From Zeimonas sp964538505 (GTDB lineage Bacteria > Pseudomonadota > Gammaproteobacteria > Burkholderiales > Burkholderiaceae_E), in assembly GCA_964538505.1 (NCBI GenBank), contig CAZIDY010000013.1:11973-75972 (forward strand): 64,000 nucleotides of DNA, written 5' to 3'. Positions 25,268 through 33,499 of this stretch are shown here, piece after piece. The notes under the pieces were generated by a model. The model was not told the origin of the DNA, did not search any database, and saw only the letters and a program-made list of their open reading frames with translations. Made by a program: the position numbers and the translations under genes. Position 1 is the stretch's first letter. The number at the start of each line of letters is the position of its first letter.

Positions 25268-26416
25268 CGTCGACCTCCCGCTGCGGGCCGGACGTCGCAC
25301 CGGCAGGCCCGAACCTGCGCCAGTCGTGTTCCTCGGTGACCGCGGACAGCGGTCGCGCGCCGCGCTTGCTGCGCTCGTCGGCTTCCTCGGCTTCCCGATC
25401 GGCCGCTTCCTCCGGGCCGATCAGCACCATCCGTCGCAGCAGCACGAAGCCGCCGCCGAACATCACCAGATAGGCAACGATGTACGCAGCGAACGACAGC
25501 GTGACGTCGCTCGCGACGAGCGACGGCGTGACCGAGTCGGCCGTACGCAGCAGGCCGTAGACGGTCCACGGCTGGCGGCCCACCTCGGTGACGGTCCAGC
25601 CTGCGAGCACGGCAATGAAGCCGATCGGGATCCCCCCGCGCGCGAACTTCAGGAACGCGGTCGACTCGAAGAGCCGACCGCGCCGGTATGCGACCCAGCC
25701 CGAGATCACGATCGCGAGCATCACGAGCCCCGCACCATGACGCTGAGGAACACGAGCGCCATTCGCACCATGCTGCGCGCCTCGGGAATGTGGCGGCGCT
25801 TGAGCAGGTAATGCGCGCCGACGCCGAGCACGACGAGCCCCGTGGTGATGACGAACGCCGTGACGGTGTGCGTCAGCCGATAAGGGAACGACGGGTTGAA
25901 GATCAGCCGGACGAGGTCGTCCGGAACGAAGCGTCCGTCGACGACTGCGTGACCCACGGGCGTCTGCATCCAGCTGTTCGACGCAAGGATCCAGAACGAC
26001 GACAGCAGCGTGCCGAGCGCAACCAGATACGCCGACAGCACGTGCGCCCACTGTGGCACGAGCGTGCGACCGAAGAGCAGCACGCCGAGGAACGCGGCTT
26101 CCAGGAAGAATGCGGTGATCACCTCATAGCCGAGCAGCGGCCCGATCACGCTGCCCGTGCTGTCGATGAAGCGGCTCCAGTTCGTGCCGAACTGGAACGG
26201 CATCACGATGCCGGAGACGACCCCCATGCCGAAGGAGACGGCGAAGATCCTGATCCAGAAGGCGGACAGGCGCCGGTACTTGTCGTCCTTCTTCACCCAC
26301 CACAGCGTCTCGAGTGTGGCGATGTAGCAGGCGAGTCCGACGGTGAACGCAGGCAGCAGGATGTGCCAGGCGATCACCCACGCGAACTGCAGGCGCGACA
26401 GCAACAGTGCGTCCAC
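25254..26416 (-). pseudogene. cydA: Cytochrome bd oxidase subunit I, centre deleted
   Basis: The first frame begins at GTG 26414-26416 (GGAGAAG upstream) with VDALLLSRLQFAWVIAWHIL. It continues through FGTNWSRFIDSTG and LTHTVTAFVITTGLVVLG to about 25745, giving some 220 residues that include the two haem-ligand His regions. It then stops at 25721. The next frame picks up as HGAGLVMLAIVISGW, contains the conserved VGRQPWTVYGLL, and ends at 25254. Roughly 150 or more residues between these parts are missing, including the quinol-binding Q-loop and the Arg/Met region before GAGLVML. CydA could not bind quinol normally. Its deletion looks like the others in this window. Confidence 0.82.
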
Positions 26417-26584
26417 GGGGCTTCTCCGGACCGCTGAGCCGGCAGGCGTGCAATCCGGATGCCCATTCACGTCAGCTTGCCGCGGCGCACCGTTGCGACG
26501 TACGCCGCTGCGGGCTACGCTCGCCTCGACGCAATGCCTGACATCGCCGGACCTGTCCGAAAAAAACTGGCGAAGAGGAGACAG

Positions 26585-28105
26585 ATGCAGTTGCCGCTCA
26601 TCGTCGACGCACGCGGGCGCGAACCGCTGCACGTGCAGATCTTCGAGCAGATCCGGCTGCGGATCCTCGACGGCACGCTACGCCCGCGCACGCGCCTGCC
26701 GGCCAGCCGCGTGCTTGCGGCCGACCTCGCGGTTTCGCGCAACACGGTGGTGCTCGCCTACGAGCGGCTCGGCGCCGAGGGCTATCTGGACATGTGCGGC
26801 CCACGCGGCACCTTCGTCGCGCCCGACCCTGTTCGCGACCAACCCATTGGAATCCCGCTTTCGTCGGACGATCGACAGATCGACGTCGACACGGACACGG
26901 ACACCGAGATCGACGCCGACGACGCGCCGCTCGTATTCTCAGGCCAGGCACACGCCGTCGTTCCGCCGCACGGCGAGCTGCTCCCCTACGATTTCTGGGT
27001 CGGACGCCTCGATGCGCGCCTGTTCTCGCCGCGTCACTGGCAGCGCCTGCTTGCGCGTACGCTGTTCGAGATGCCGATCGGCAACTCGCTGTACACGGCA
27101 CCGGCCGGGCTGCACTCACTGCGCGAGGCAGTTGCGCAGCACGTGGGCACGGCACGCGGAATCGCCGTGCACGCGCGCGACGTGCTGATCGTCAACGGCA
27201 TCCAGGAGGCGCTGAACATCGTTGCGCGGATGTTCGTGCAACAGGGCACACGCGTGGCGATCGAGAACCCCGGCTATCTCGGCGCCGCAAACGTGTTCGC
27301 CAGTTACGGTGCGCAACTCGTGCCGGTGGACGTGGACGCGCACGGCGTCGACACCTCGCGACTGCCGGCCAACGCGGCGCTTCTCTACGTGACGCCTTCG
27401 CACCAGTATCCGACCGGCGCGACGCTCTCGCTCGAACGGCGCGATCGACTGCGCCGCTGGGCCGAGCAGAGCGGCGCATGGATCGTAGAGGACGACTACG
27501 ACAGCGATTTTCATCACGGCGGCGCGCCGCTTCCCGCACTGAAAGCGCGCGACGCCGCGCAGCGCGTCCTCTATTGCGGCACTTTCTCGAAGAGCCTTGG
27601 CGGCGGCCTGCGTATCGGCTACATGATCATGCCGCCGCAATTGATGGAAGCAGCAACGACGATCAAGGCGCTGCTGAACAACTCCAGCGCCTGGCACCCG
27701 CAGGCGCTGCTCGCCGAGTTCCTTGCGTCGGGCGCGTTCCTGCATCACCTGCGCCGCATGCGTGCGATCCACGCGGCGCGTCGCGATGCGCTGCTCGCTG
27801 CGCTGGCCGAACGCTTCGGCCCGGTCGACATAACCGGCGAACAATCGGGGATGCACCTCGTGTGGCGGCTGCCACCGGAGCTGCGCGACACGAAGACGCT
27901 GCGCGCTCGTGCGCGCGAGCGCGGCGTCGCGCTGTACGACTACGAGACAGCGAACGTGTACATCGCTGACGAGAAGACGCGTACGCGTCATTCGCGATCG
28001 CTGGCGCTCGGCTACGCCGCGCTCGACGAACGCGAGCTCGCGACAGCCGTCGACCGGATCGCGCAGGCCGCTGGCGCAACGCTCTGCGAAGACCTGCCGG
28101 CGTAG
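26585..28105 (+). CDS. MocR/PdxR-type transcriptional regulator (GntR HTH plus aminotransferase domain)
   Basis: The 506-residue protein has an N-terminal winged-helix GntR domain (EPLHVQIFEQIRLRILDGTL, then RTRLPASRVLAADLAVSRNT). A PLP-dependent fold I aminotransferase domain follows, with TPSHQYPTGATLSLERR, IVEDDYDSDFHHGG and the PLP lysine in YCGTFSKSLGGGLRIGY. MocR proteins sense PLP or amino compounds and regulate pdx, gab or similar genes. The ATG at 26585 has GAGGAGA 4-9 nt upstream; two earlier in-frame ATGs lack such a site. It is divergent from cydA with a 168-bp spacer. Confidence 0.87.
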   Translation: MQLPLIVDARGREPLHVQIFEQIRLRILDGTLRPRTRLPASRVLAADLAVSRNTVVLAYERLGAEGYLDMCGPRGTFVAPDPVRDQPIGIPLSSDDRQIDVDTDTDTEIDADDAPLVFSGQAHAVVPPHGELLPYDFWVGRLDARLFSPRHWQRLLARTLFEMPIGNSLYTAPAGLHSLREAVAQHVGTARGIAVHARDVLIVNGIQEALNIVARMFVQQGTRVAIENPGYLGAANVFASYGAQLVPVDVDAHGVDTSRLPANAALLYVTPSHQYPTGATLSLERRDRLRRWAEQSGAWIVEDDYDSDFHHGGAPLPALKARDAAQRVLYCGTFSKSLGGGLRIGYMIMPPQLMEAATTIKALLNNSSAWHPQALLAEFLASGAFLHHLRRMRAIHAARRDALLAALAERFGPVDITGEQSGMHLVWRLPPELRDTKTLRARARERGVALYDYETANVYIADEKTRTRHSRSLALGYAALDERELATAVDRIAQAAGATLCEDLPA

Positions 28106-28254
28106 ACGCAAGCGATTTCCGTGCCGCCCCGGCGTTCCGCTTCGCGCATGGCCCCATCGCTTTCGCCGCGCATGGCCCTTGTCGAAACGGACACGCCCGA
28201 CATACTCGACTCGTGTTCAACCGTACGCCGCCGCAGCGGCGATGCGAGCACGAC

Positions 28255-30048
28255 ATGTCGATCCGGAAAACGCCGTTCGCAATCGGGCCCTTCCTCGTTG
28301 CGCCTTTCCTCGCCGCGCTCGCGCTCGTCGTGGCCTGGACCTTCGCCGCTTCACCGGCCGTAGCGAAGATCTGGGACTCGGTTCCCGACGAGACGTTCAA
28401 GGCACTCGAGCTGAATCGCGACTCGACGCCGAAGGAGCTCTTCGAAGCGGTCGAGCGGCGCTGGCGCGCGGAGTTCACGAAGGGCAAGCTCGCGAAATGG
28501 TGGGAGCCGCTCGACATCGACCAGTACCTCGCGCCGACGCTCTTCTACGAGCCGCCGGAGGTCGACATCGAATCGAGTCGCGAGCAGTGCGTCGCCTGCC
28601 ACACCGGCGTCACCCATGGCTGGGTGAAGTCGTGGGAGAAGAGCGTGCACGCGAATCTCGACACGATCCGCCAGTTGCCGGGCGATGACGTGCGCGCGTA
28701 CAAGAAGGAGATCATCGCCGAGGTCGAGGACAACCTGCGCTCGATGGGCCTGCTCGCCGCCGATACGCCGATGCAGGACGTGAGCTGCATCGACTGCCAC
28801 ATGGGCGTGGGCAAGAGTTCCGGTCATCACATCCGCGACCTGCGCATGCCCGATCGTGCCGTCTGCGGCACCTGCCACGTACGCCAGTTCGCCGAGGCCG
28901 AATCGGAGCGCGACACGCTCGTCTGGCCGCAGAAGCAATGGGCAAATGGCCACCCGTCGCATGCGGTCGACTACATGGCGAACGTCGAACTCGCCACCTG
29001 GGCCGCACTGCCGCAGCGTGAGCAGGCCGTCAGCTGCACGATGTGCCACACGAACCAGGCGAAGTGCGACAACTGCCACACACGACACGAGTTCTCGACC
29101 GTCGAGGCGCGCAAGCCGCAGGCGTGCGCCACCTGCCACAACGGCGTCGACCACAACGAGTTCGAGAACTACATGATGTCGAAGCACGGCACCGGCTACC
29201 AGGTGCACGGCGACCAGTGGAACTGGCATGCGCGGCTGCAGGACGCGATGGACAAGGGCGGCCAGACCGCACCCACCTGCCAGACCTGCCACTTCGAGTA
29301 CAACGGCAAGTACACGCACAACGTCGTGCGCAAGGTGCGCTGGGCCTTCCTGCCGTTCAAGAGCATCGCCGACAACCTCGAGCACGAGTGGTTCCAGGAT
29401 CGGCAGAAGGCGTGGATCGGCACCTGCTCGCAATGCCACTCGCCGCGCTTCGCGAAGACCTATCTCGAGATGGCCGACAAGGGGATCATCCAGGGAATCG
29501 AACTCGTCGAGCAGTCGCGCAAGGTCGTGCAGAAGCTCTATGACGACGGCCTGATGGTCGGTCAGAAGACGAACCGTCCGGCGCCGCCCGAGCCCGAGAA
29601 GGACGAGCCCGGCGGCTTCTACTCGCTCTTCCTGTCGGAGGGGAACAACCCGACGGTGGTCGACCGCACCTTCGCCGAGATGTGGGAGCAGCACGCGGCA
29701 CAGCACATGAAGGGGCTGCTGCACGTGAACCCGGGCGGCTGGACCTACTCGGCCGGATGGTCCGACCTCATCCGCGACCAGACGATCATCAACGAGGCCG
29801 ACACGCTGCTGCGCGAGAAGGCCGCGATGGAGGAACGGCTGCGCAAGCTCGAAGGTGCGAGCTCCGGTGGCAAGGGCGAGAAGCCGAAGCCGACGAAGAG
29901 CTCGTGGGACAACCGCAGCGGCGAGCGGCTCTCCGCCATCGGCAGCGACCCTCGCACGCTCGGCGCCGGCCTGGGATTCGTCGGCGTGCTGCTCGCGCTC
30001 GGCGGCCTGCGCGGCCTGCGCAAGCACGGCGGCGGTGGCGAGCGATGA
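28255..30048 (+). CDS. haoA: Hydroxylamine oxidoreductase-type octaheme cytochrome c
   Basis: The 597-residue precursor has a signal peptide (cleavage likely after AVA, about residue 37) and eight CxxCH haem sites at about residues 112, 178, 204, 261, 271, 291, 342 and 391. The C-terminal half has GGFYSLFLSEGNNPT and HVNPGGWTYSAGWSDL; Tyr498 in the latter is my candidate for the tyrosine that cross-links to the catalytic P460 haem in HAO. A coiled segment and a C-terminal hydrophobic span (LGFVGVLLALGGLRGL) follow, so the protein may be membrane-anchored in the periplasm. HAO oxidises hydroxylamine to NO or nitrite. haoB follows with an ATGA overlap. No cytochrome c554 or cM552 gene is present. 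Confidence 0.85.
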   Translation: MSIRKTPFAIGPFLVAPFLAALALVVAWTFAASPAVAKIWDSVPDETFKALELNRDSTPKELFEAVERRWRAEFTKGKLAKWWEPLDIDQYLAPTLFYEPPEVDIESSREQCVACHTGVTHGWVKSWEKSVHANLDTIRQLPGDDVRAYKKEIIAEVEDNLRSMGLLAADTPMQDVSCIDCHMGVGKSSGHHIRDLRMPDRAVCGTCHVRQFAEAESERDTLVWPQKQWANGHPSHAVDYMANVELATWAALPQREQAVSCTMCHTNQAKCDNCHTRHEFSTVEARKPQACATCHNGVDHNEFENYMMSKHGTGYQVHGDQWNWHARLQDAMDKGGQTAPTCQTCHFEYNGKYTHNVVRKVRWAFLPFKSIADNLEHEWFQDRQKAWIGTCSQCHSPRFAKTYLEMADKGIIQGIELVEQSRKVVQKLYDDGLMVGQKTNRPAPPEPEKDEPGGFYSLFLSEGNNPTVVDRTFAEMWEQHAAQHMKGLLHVNPGGWTYSAGWSDLIRDQTIINEADTLLREKAAMEERLRKLEGASSGGKGEKPKPTKSSWDNRSGERLSAIGSDPRTLGAGLGFVGVLLALGGLRGLRKHGGGGER

Positions 30049-31166
30049 CAGCAGCGGCGTCGAGGGCGGCAGCGCCGACCTCCGGGCAGGCGTCGCCTGC
30101 GCCGACGCGGCACGGCGCCTCACGCGCCCGGCTGCGCCCGTCGACGGCGCTCGGTATCGGAATCGTCGCGATTGCCGCCGGCACAGCGCTCTGGTGGCTC
30201 TCGCCCGACGACGATGCACCGTATCGCTACGTCACCGAAGCCACGCTGTCGGCGGAGCGCGCGCAGGCGCTGGCACCGATCACCGAGCGCGGAATCGCGC
30301 TCGAGCAGGGAAGCGTCGTCGTCTCCGACAGCGGGGAAGCCGCTGCCGAGTTCGTCGTCGCACGTTCGGAGCGCGGGCAGGTGCTGCTCGACTGGCGCGC
30401 CGGCGTCGACGAGCCCTTCCTCACGCTGCTGCCGCAACCCGACGAGCTCGTCGCGCTCGCCGATACGCTGCGCCGCCACCTGCCCGCCGACGGTGTCGTG
30501 CTCGCCTGGTGGGATACCTCGCGCGCGCTCGCACTTCTCGCTGGCATACCTGCGGTGTTCGAGCGCCATCTGGGCGAGCCGCTGATCGTTCCGCCCCGGT
30601 GGGAGGCGCAGCGCGCATCGGTCACCGCAATCGAGCAGCGCTTCTTCGCCGCTGCCGACGCAGAGGCCGCCATCGACGCCGAACGCAGGCGCTTCCGGCT
30701 TTTCGCCGACGCACTGCTCTCCGACGAAGCTTCGGGCATCGCCAGGCTGCACGAACTGGCCGGCGAGCGCCCCGCCGTCCTCGTGCTGCACGTTCGCGAT
30801 GCATTGCTGCTGGGCGCACTCGATCCCGATCGCATCGGCGTGGCGTTCCGCGACCTGCCTGCGCAGGGACCTTCGCATGCGGCGATCCGCAACGTCCGCG
30901 AGTGGATGAGCTCGAACGACTTCGAGGCGTACACCCTGCTCCATCGTGAAGGCCAGCCGCTTCGCGCCGTTGCGCTCACCGACGAAGCATCGGGAGAGAC
31001 GCTCGCCGCACGGCTGCTGCCCTTCATCGGCAACCGGCAGGCAGACGTCGCCGGCGCGACGCTCGTCTACCGCTCCGGAGGCTTCGTCGTCTTCGAGCTC
31101 GACACGCGATCGATCAGCGATGCCGCCTCCTCCGGTGCACGCAGCTTCGCGTCGTTGTCGAAGTAG
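30045..31166 (+). CDS. haoB: HaoB-like protein
   Basis: The 373-residue protein has one N-terminal membrane span (STALGIGIVAIAAGTALWWL, about residues 33-52) and a periplasmic domain. It includes YRYVTEATLSAERAQALAPI, VLAWWDTSRALALLAGIPAVF and WMSSNDFEAYTLLHREGQPL, matching my memory of HaoB, the protein encoded downstream of hao in ammonia oxidisers and some methanotrophs. HaoB function is not settled; a role in HAO maturation or membrane contact is proposed. The ATG overlaps the haoA stop by 4 bp. The last 33 residues overlap the antisense DUF72 fragment, so the natural C-terminus may have been altered. Confidence 0.75.
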   Translation: MTAAASRAAAPTSGQASPAPTRHGASRARLRPSTALGIGIVAIAAGTALWWLSPDDDAPYRYVTEATLSAERAQALAPITERGIALEQGSVVVSDSGEAAAEFVVARSERGQVLLDWRAGVDEPFLTLLPQPDELVALADTLRRHLPADGVVLAWWDTSRALALLAGIPAVFERHLGEPLIVPPRWEAQRASVTAIEQRFFAAADAEAAIDAERRRFRLFADALLSDEASGIARLHELAGERPAVLVLHVRDALLLGALDPDRIGVAFRDLPAQGPSHAAIRNVREWMSSNDFEAYTLLHREGQPLRAVALTDEASGETLAARLLPFIGNRQADVAGATLVYRSGGFVVFELDTRSISDAASSGARSFASLSK

Positions 31167-31376
31167 ACGAAGACGTCGCGGCCCGGCGCCTCGGTGCCCG
31201 GCGCAGGCCCGTTGGCGCGCGACGGCAGCACGCGCTCGGCGTCTTCGGGCTCGCCGCCTCGAGCCCAGATGGTTGCGCGCCGCGCCCATGCATCGAGTGA
31301 CGCGTCGTCGTAGTCGCTCGCGTAGAGTTTCTCGGAGCCGTGCAGCCTGCAGCAGACGAAGTCGGCAGTGAGTGTC
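31067..31376 (-). pseudogene. DUF72 (YecE-type) gene, C-terminal fragment
   Basis: On the minus strand the sequence TLTADFVCCRLHGSEKLYAS, then YDDASLDAWARRATIWARGG and DVFVYFDNDAKLRAPEEAAS, is the C-terminal third of a DUF72/YecE TIM-barrel protein. The N-terminal two thirds are absent: beyond 31376 the frame stays open to 31495 but shows no family resemblance. The end runs 100 bp into haoB. A protein is unlikely to fold. It forms one half of a scar whose other half is the aldo/keto reductase tail. Confidence 0.7.
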
Positions 31377-31480
31377 TTCGCATACGAAGTTGTCCGGCGT
31401 CGGTCTGTTTTACACAAGGTTCCGTCTGCTCCTTCGGAGTGACGCAGGGTCGTCGGGAAGACGACCGTTCGGGGCAAAAA

Positions 31481-31678
31481 TCGTGGCTGCTGCATCGGGG
31501 TCCGGACATCGTGCCGATCCCCGGCACGAAGCGGCGCAGGTACCTCGAAGAGAATCTCGGCGCCGCGCAGGTGACGCTCGACGCCGAGGAGATGCGGGCA
31601 CTCGACGCCGCGCTGCCGCCCGGCGCCACGAGCGGCGAGCGCTACGGGGAAGCAGGATGCGCGCTGCTCGAGCGCTGA
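31481..31678 (+). pseudogene. Aldo/keto reductase, C-terminal fragment
   Basis: The 65 codons read SWLLHRGPDIVPIPGTKRR, YLEENLGAAQVTLDAEEMR and end GATSGERYGEAGCALLER. This is the last strand-helix pair of aldo/keto reductases, with the NADPH-binding PIPGTKRR-type loop. The N-terminal part with the catalytic Asp, Tyr, Lys and His is missing. Between this fragment and the DUF72 tail lie about 100 bases that match neither, with a small hairpin GTCGTC/GACGAC. The two genes were once probably divergent, and a deletion took both 5' ends. Confidence 0.72.
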
Positions 31679-31709
31679 CGCAGCGTCGAGCCGGGCTCAC
31701 GCAGGCGGG

Positions 31710-33497
31710 TCAATACCAGCCGATCAGCGCCACGCTGACATAGCGACGCCAGTATCCCGATCCGCCGCCGGCCAGGCCCATCCCGCTGCCCGAGCCGCCG
31801 ATCTGCGCCCGTAGCTGGAGTTGCGGCGACAGATCGCGCACCACCGCGAACTCCCACAGATGCGGATGTCCGCTCGCGCGGGTACCCCAGCCGTCGACCT
31901 CGCGGGCCGAGCCGATTCCGAGCCGCGCGTACCACTGCCATTCGCGCACGTCGTGCGATACGGAGAGGAAGGCGCGCGCTTCGCGGTACTTCCGCGGATT
32001 CCAGTAGCCGCGCCCCTCCACGGTAGGGCCGGCCGGATCGCTCGCGCGGAAGGCATGTGCTTCGACGCCCGCGCGTACGCGCGGCACCGCGACGAGCGTC
32101 CGCTCGACGCGTCCGTACACCCGGTCGCGTTCGTTGCCGTCGTCGAAACGCAGACGCGCGAGCGATCCCGTGAGCGTCCATGCGAGTGCGGGACGCCAGT
32201 CGACACCCACCGACGCGACGTCGACGTGGACGCGTTCGGCGATGGCGGTCGGCGTCTCGATCGTCTCGCGTTCGAGCGCGGCGTCGACGCGGACGGGATC
32301 GACAGGCAGCCAGCGCAGGCGCACGCCGCCGGTAAGCGGCTGCCAGCCGTCGTAGTCGTTCATCGCCACTGCGAACATGGGCCAGGCCACGCCCCAGCGC
32401 GACTCGGGGGTACCGATCCGGGCGCTCGCCCGGGTCTCCCAGCGAAGCCCGTCGACGCGGCCGGCGGCATCGTCGAAGCGCACCCGGCGAAGCGAGCTCT
32501 CGAGCGAGCGGCCCTGCTCGAATCTCCAGCCGGCGGCGACCTGTACGCCGCGTGTGTCGAGGTCGTCGCGGTCGGTCGACCCGAACAGCTCGATCGACCC
32601 CCAGCGCGAGAGCTCGCGCGCGGTGCGGTAGCGGCGCAGCCACTGTGCATCGGGATGCCCGACCGACGCGAGCTCGGCGTCGGCGAGATCGTCGAAACCG
32701 CTCCAGCGCAGCGCCCGCGCGTAGTCGAAACGCGCATCGTCGTCGAGCGACGCACCGGGCACCACGCGATATTCCGCGACCGCCCGGCGGTGGTGGCCGG
32801 CGTCGTTCAAGGCGCGCGCGAGCCCGAGACGGCTGCGCCGGTCGTTCGGGTCGCGGGCGAGCAGCGCCTCGAAGGCGGCGATGCCCTCGTCGTGGCGCCC
32901 GAGCCAGACGAGGATCTGCGCCTCGCGGCGCGCGTTCGTCGCATCGTCGGGCTCGATACGCAACGCGTCGCGATAGGCGTCGAGCGCACCGTGCAGGTCG
33001 TCGCGCTGCTGACGCGCTTCCGCGATGCCCCGCCACGCGTCGGCCGGATCACGATCGTGCGCGACCGATTCGACGAACAGCGCCTCCGCGCCGACCGCAT
33101 CGCCCGACCACAAGGTCTGCCAGGCCAGCGAGCGCCGCACGTCGGCGCGTCGATCCGGAGCGACTTCGATCACGCGCCGGTAGGTCGCCGCCGATTCCGC
33201 GTTTCGGTCGGCAAAGCCGAGCACGCGCGCGAACTCGATCAGCAGATCCGGATCCGTCGGATATCGGAGAAGCAGGCCTTCGTACAGCGGCAGCGCGGTG
33301 CCGTGCTCGCCGCGCTCGACGAGCGCGCGGGCGCGATCCAGCAGGCCCGCTCGATCGACGCCCGCCGCCGAAGGGCCCGGACTCGATTCGTGCGAAGCGA
33401 CAAAGGAAGCGGGCGCGGACCACGCCGGCGCCGGCCCCAGCACCGCGCACAACCACCCGCTCGCGACCCCCGCCGCGAGGCGGCGCATCGAAGACAT
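31710..33497 (-). CDS. pgaA: PgaA-like outer-membrane polysaccharide export porin
   Basis: The 595-residue protein has a signal peptide (AAGVASGWLCAVLGPAPAWS, cleavage near residue 28) and TPR repeats over residues about 50-270 (for example ALPLYEGLLLRYPTDPDLLI and GIAAFEALLARDPNDRRSRL). The C-terminal part alternates as a beta-barrel and ends YVSVALIGWY, with a terminal aromatic as in outer-membrane barrels. This TPR-plus-barrel layout is that of PgaA, which exports poly-beta-1,6-GlcNAc. It is shorter than E. coli PgaA (about 800). It is last in the unit after pgaD and pgaC, starting 3 bp after pgaC. Confidence 0.75.
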   Translation of the reverse strand: MSSMRRLAAGVASGWLCAVLGPAPAWSAPASFVASHESSPGPSAAGVDRAGLLDRARALVERGEHGTALPLYEGLLLRYPTDPDLLIEFARVLGFADRNAESAATYRRVIEVAPDRRADVRRSLAWQTLWSGDAVGAEALFVESVAHDRDPADAWRGIAEARQQRDDLHGALDAYRDALRIEPDDATNARREAQILVWLGRHDEGIAAFEALLARDPNDRRSRLGLARALNDAGHHRRAVAEYRVVPGASLDDDARFDYARALRWSGFDDLADAELASVGHPDAQWLRRYRTARELSRWGSIELFGSTDRDDLDTRGVQVAAGWRFEQGRSLESSLRRVRFDDAAGRVDGLRWETRASARIGTPESRWGVAWPMFAVAMNDYDGWQPLTGGVRLRWLPVDPVRVDAALERETIETPTAIAERVHVDVASVGVDWRPALAWTLTGSLARLRFDDGNERDRVYGRVERTLVAVPRVRAGVEAHAFRASDPAGPTVEGRGYWNPRKYREARAFLSVSHDVREWQWYARLGIGSAREVDGWGTRASGHPHLWEFAVVRDLSPQLQLRAQIGGSGSGMGLAGGGSGYWRRYVSVALIGWY

Positions 33498-33499
33498 CG

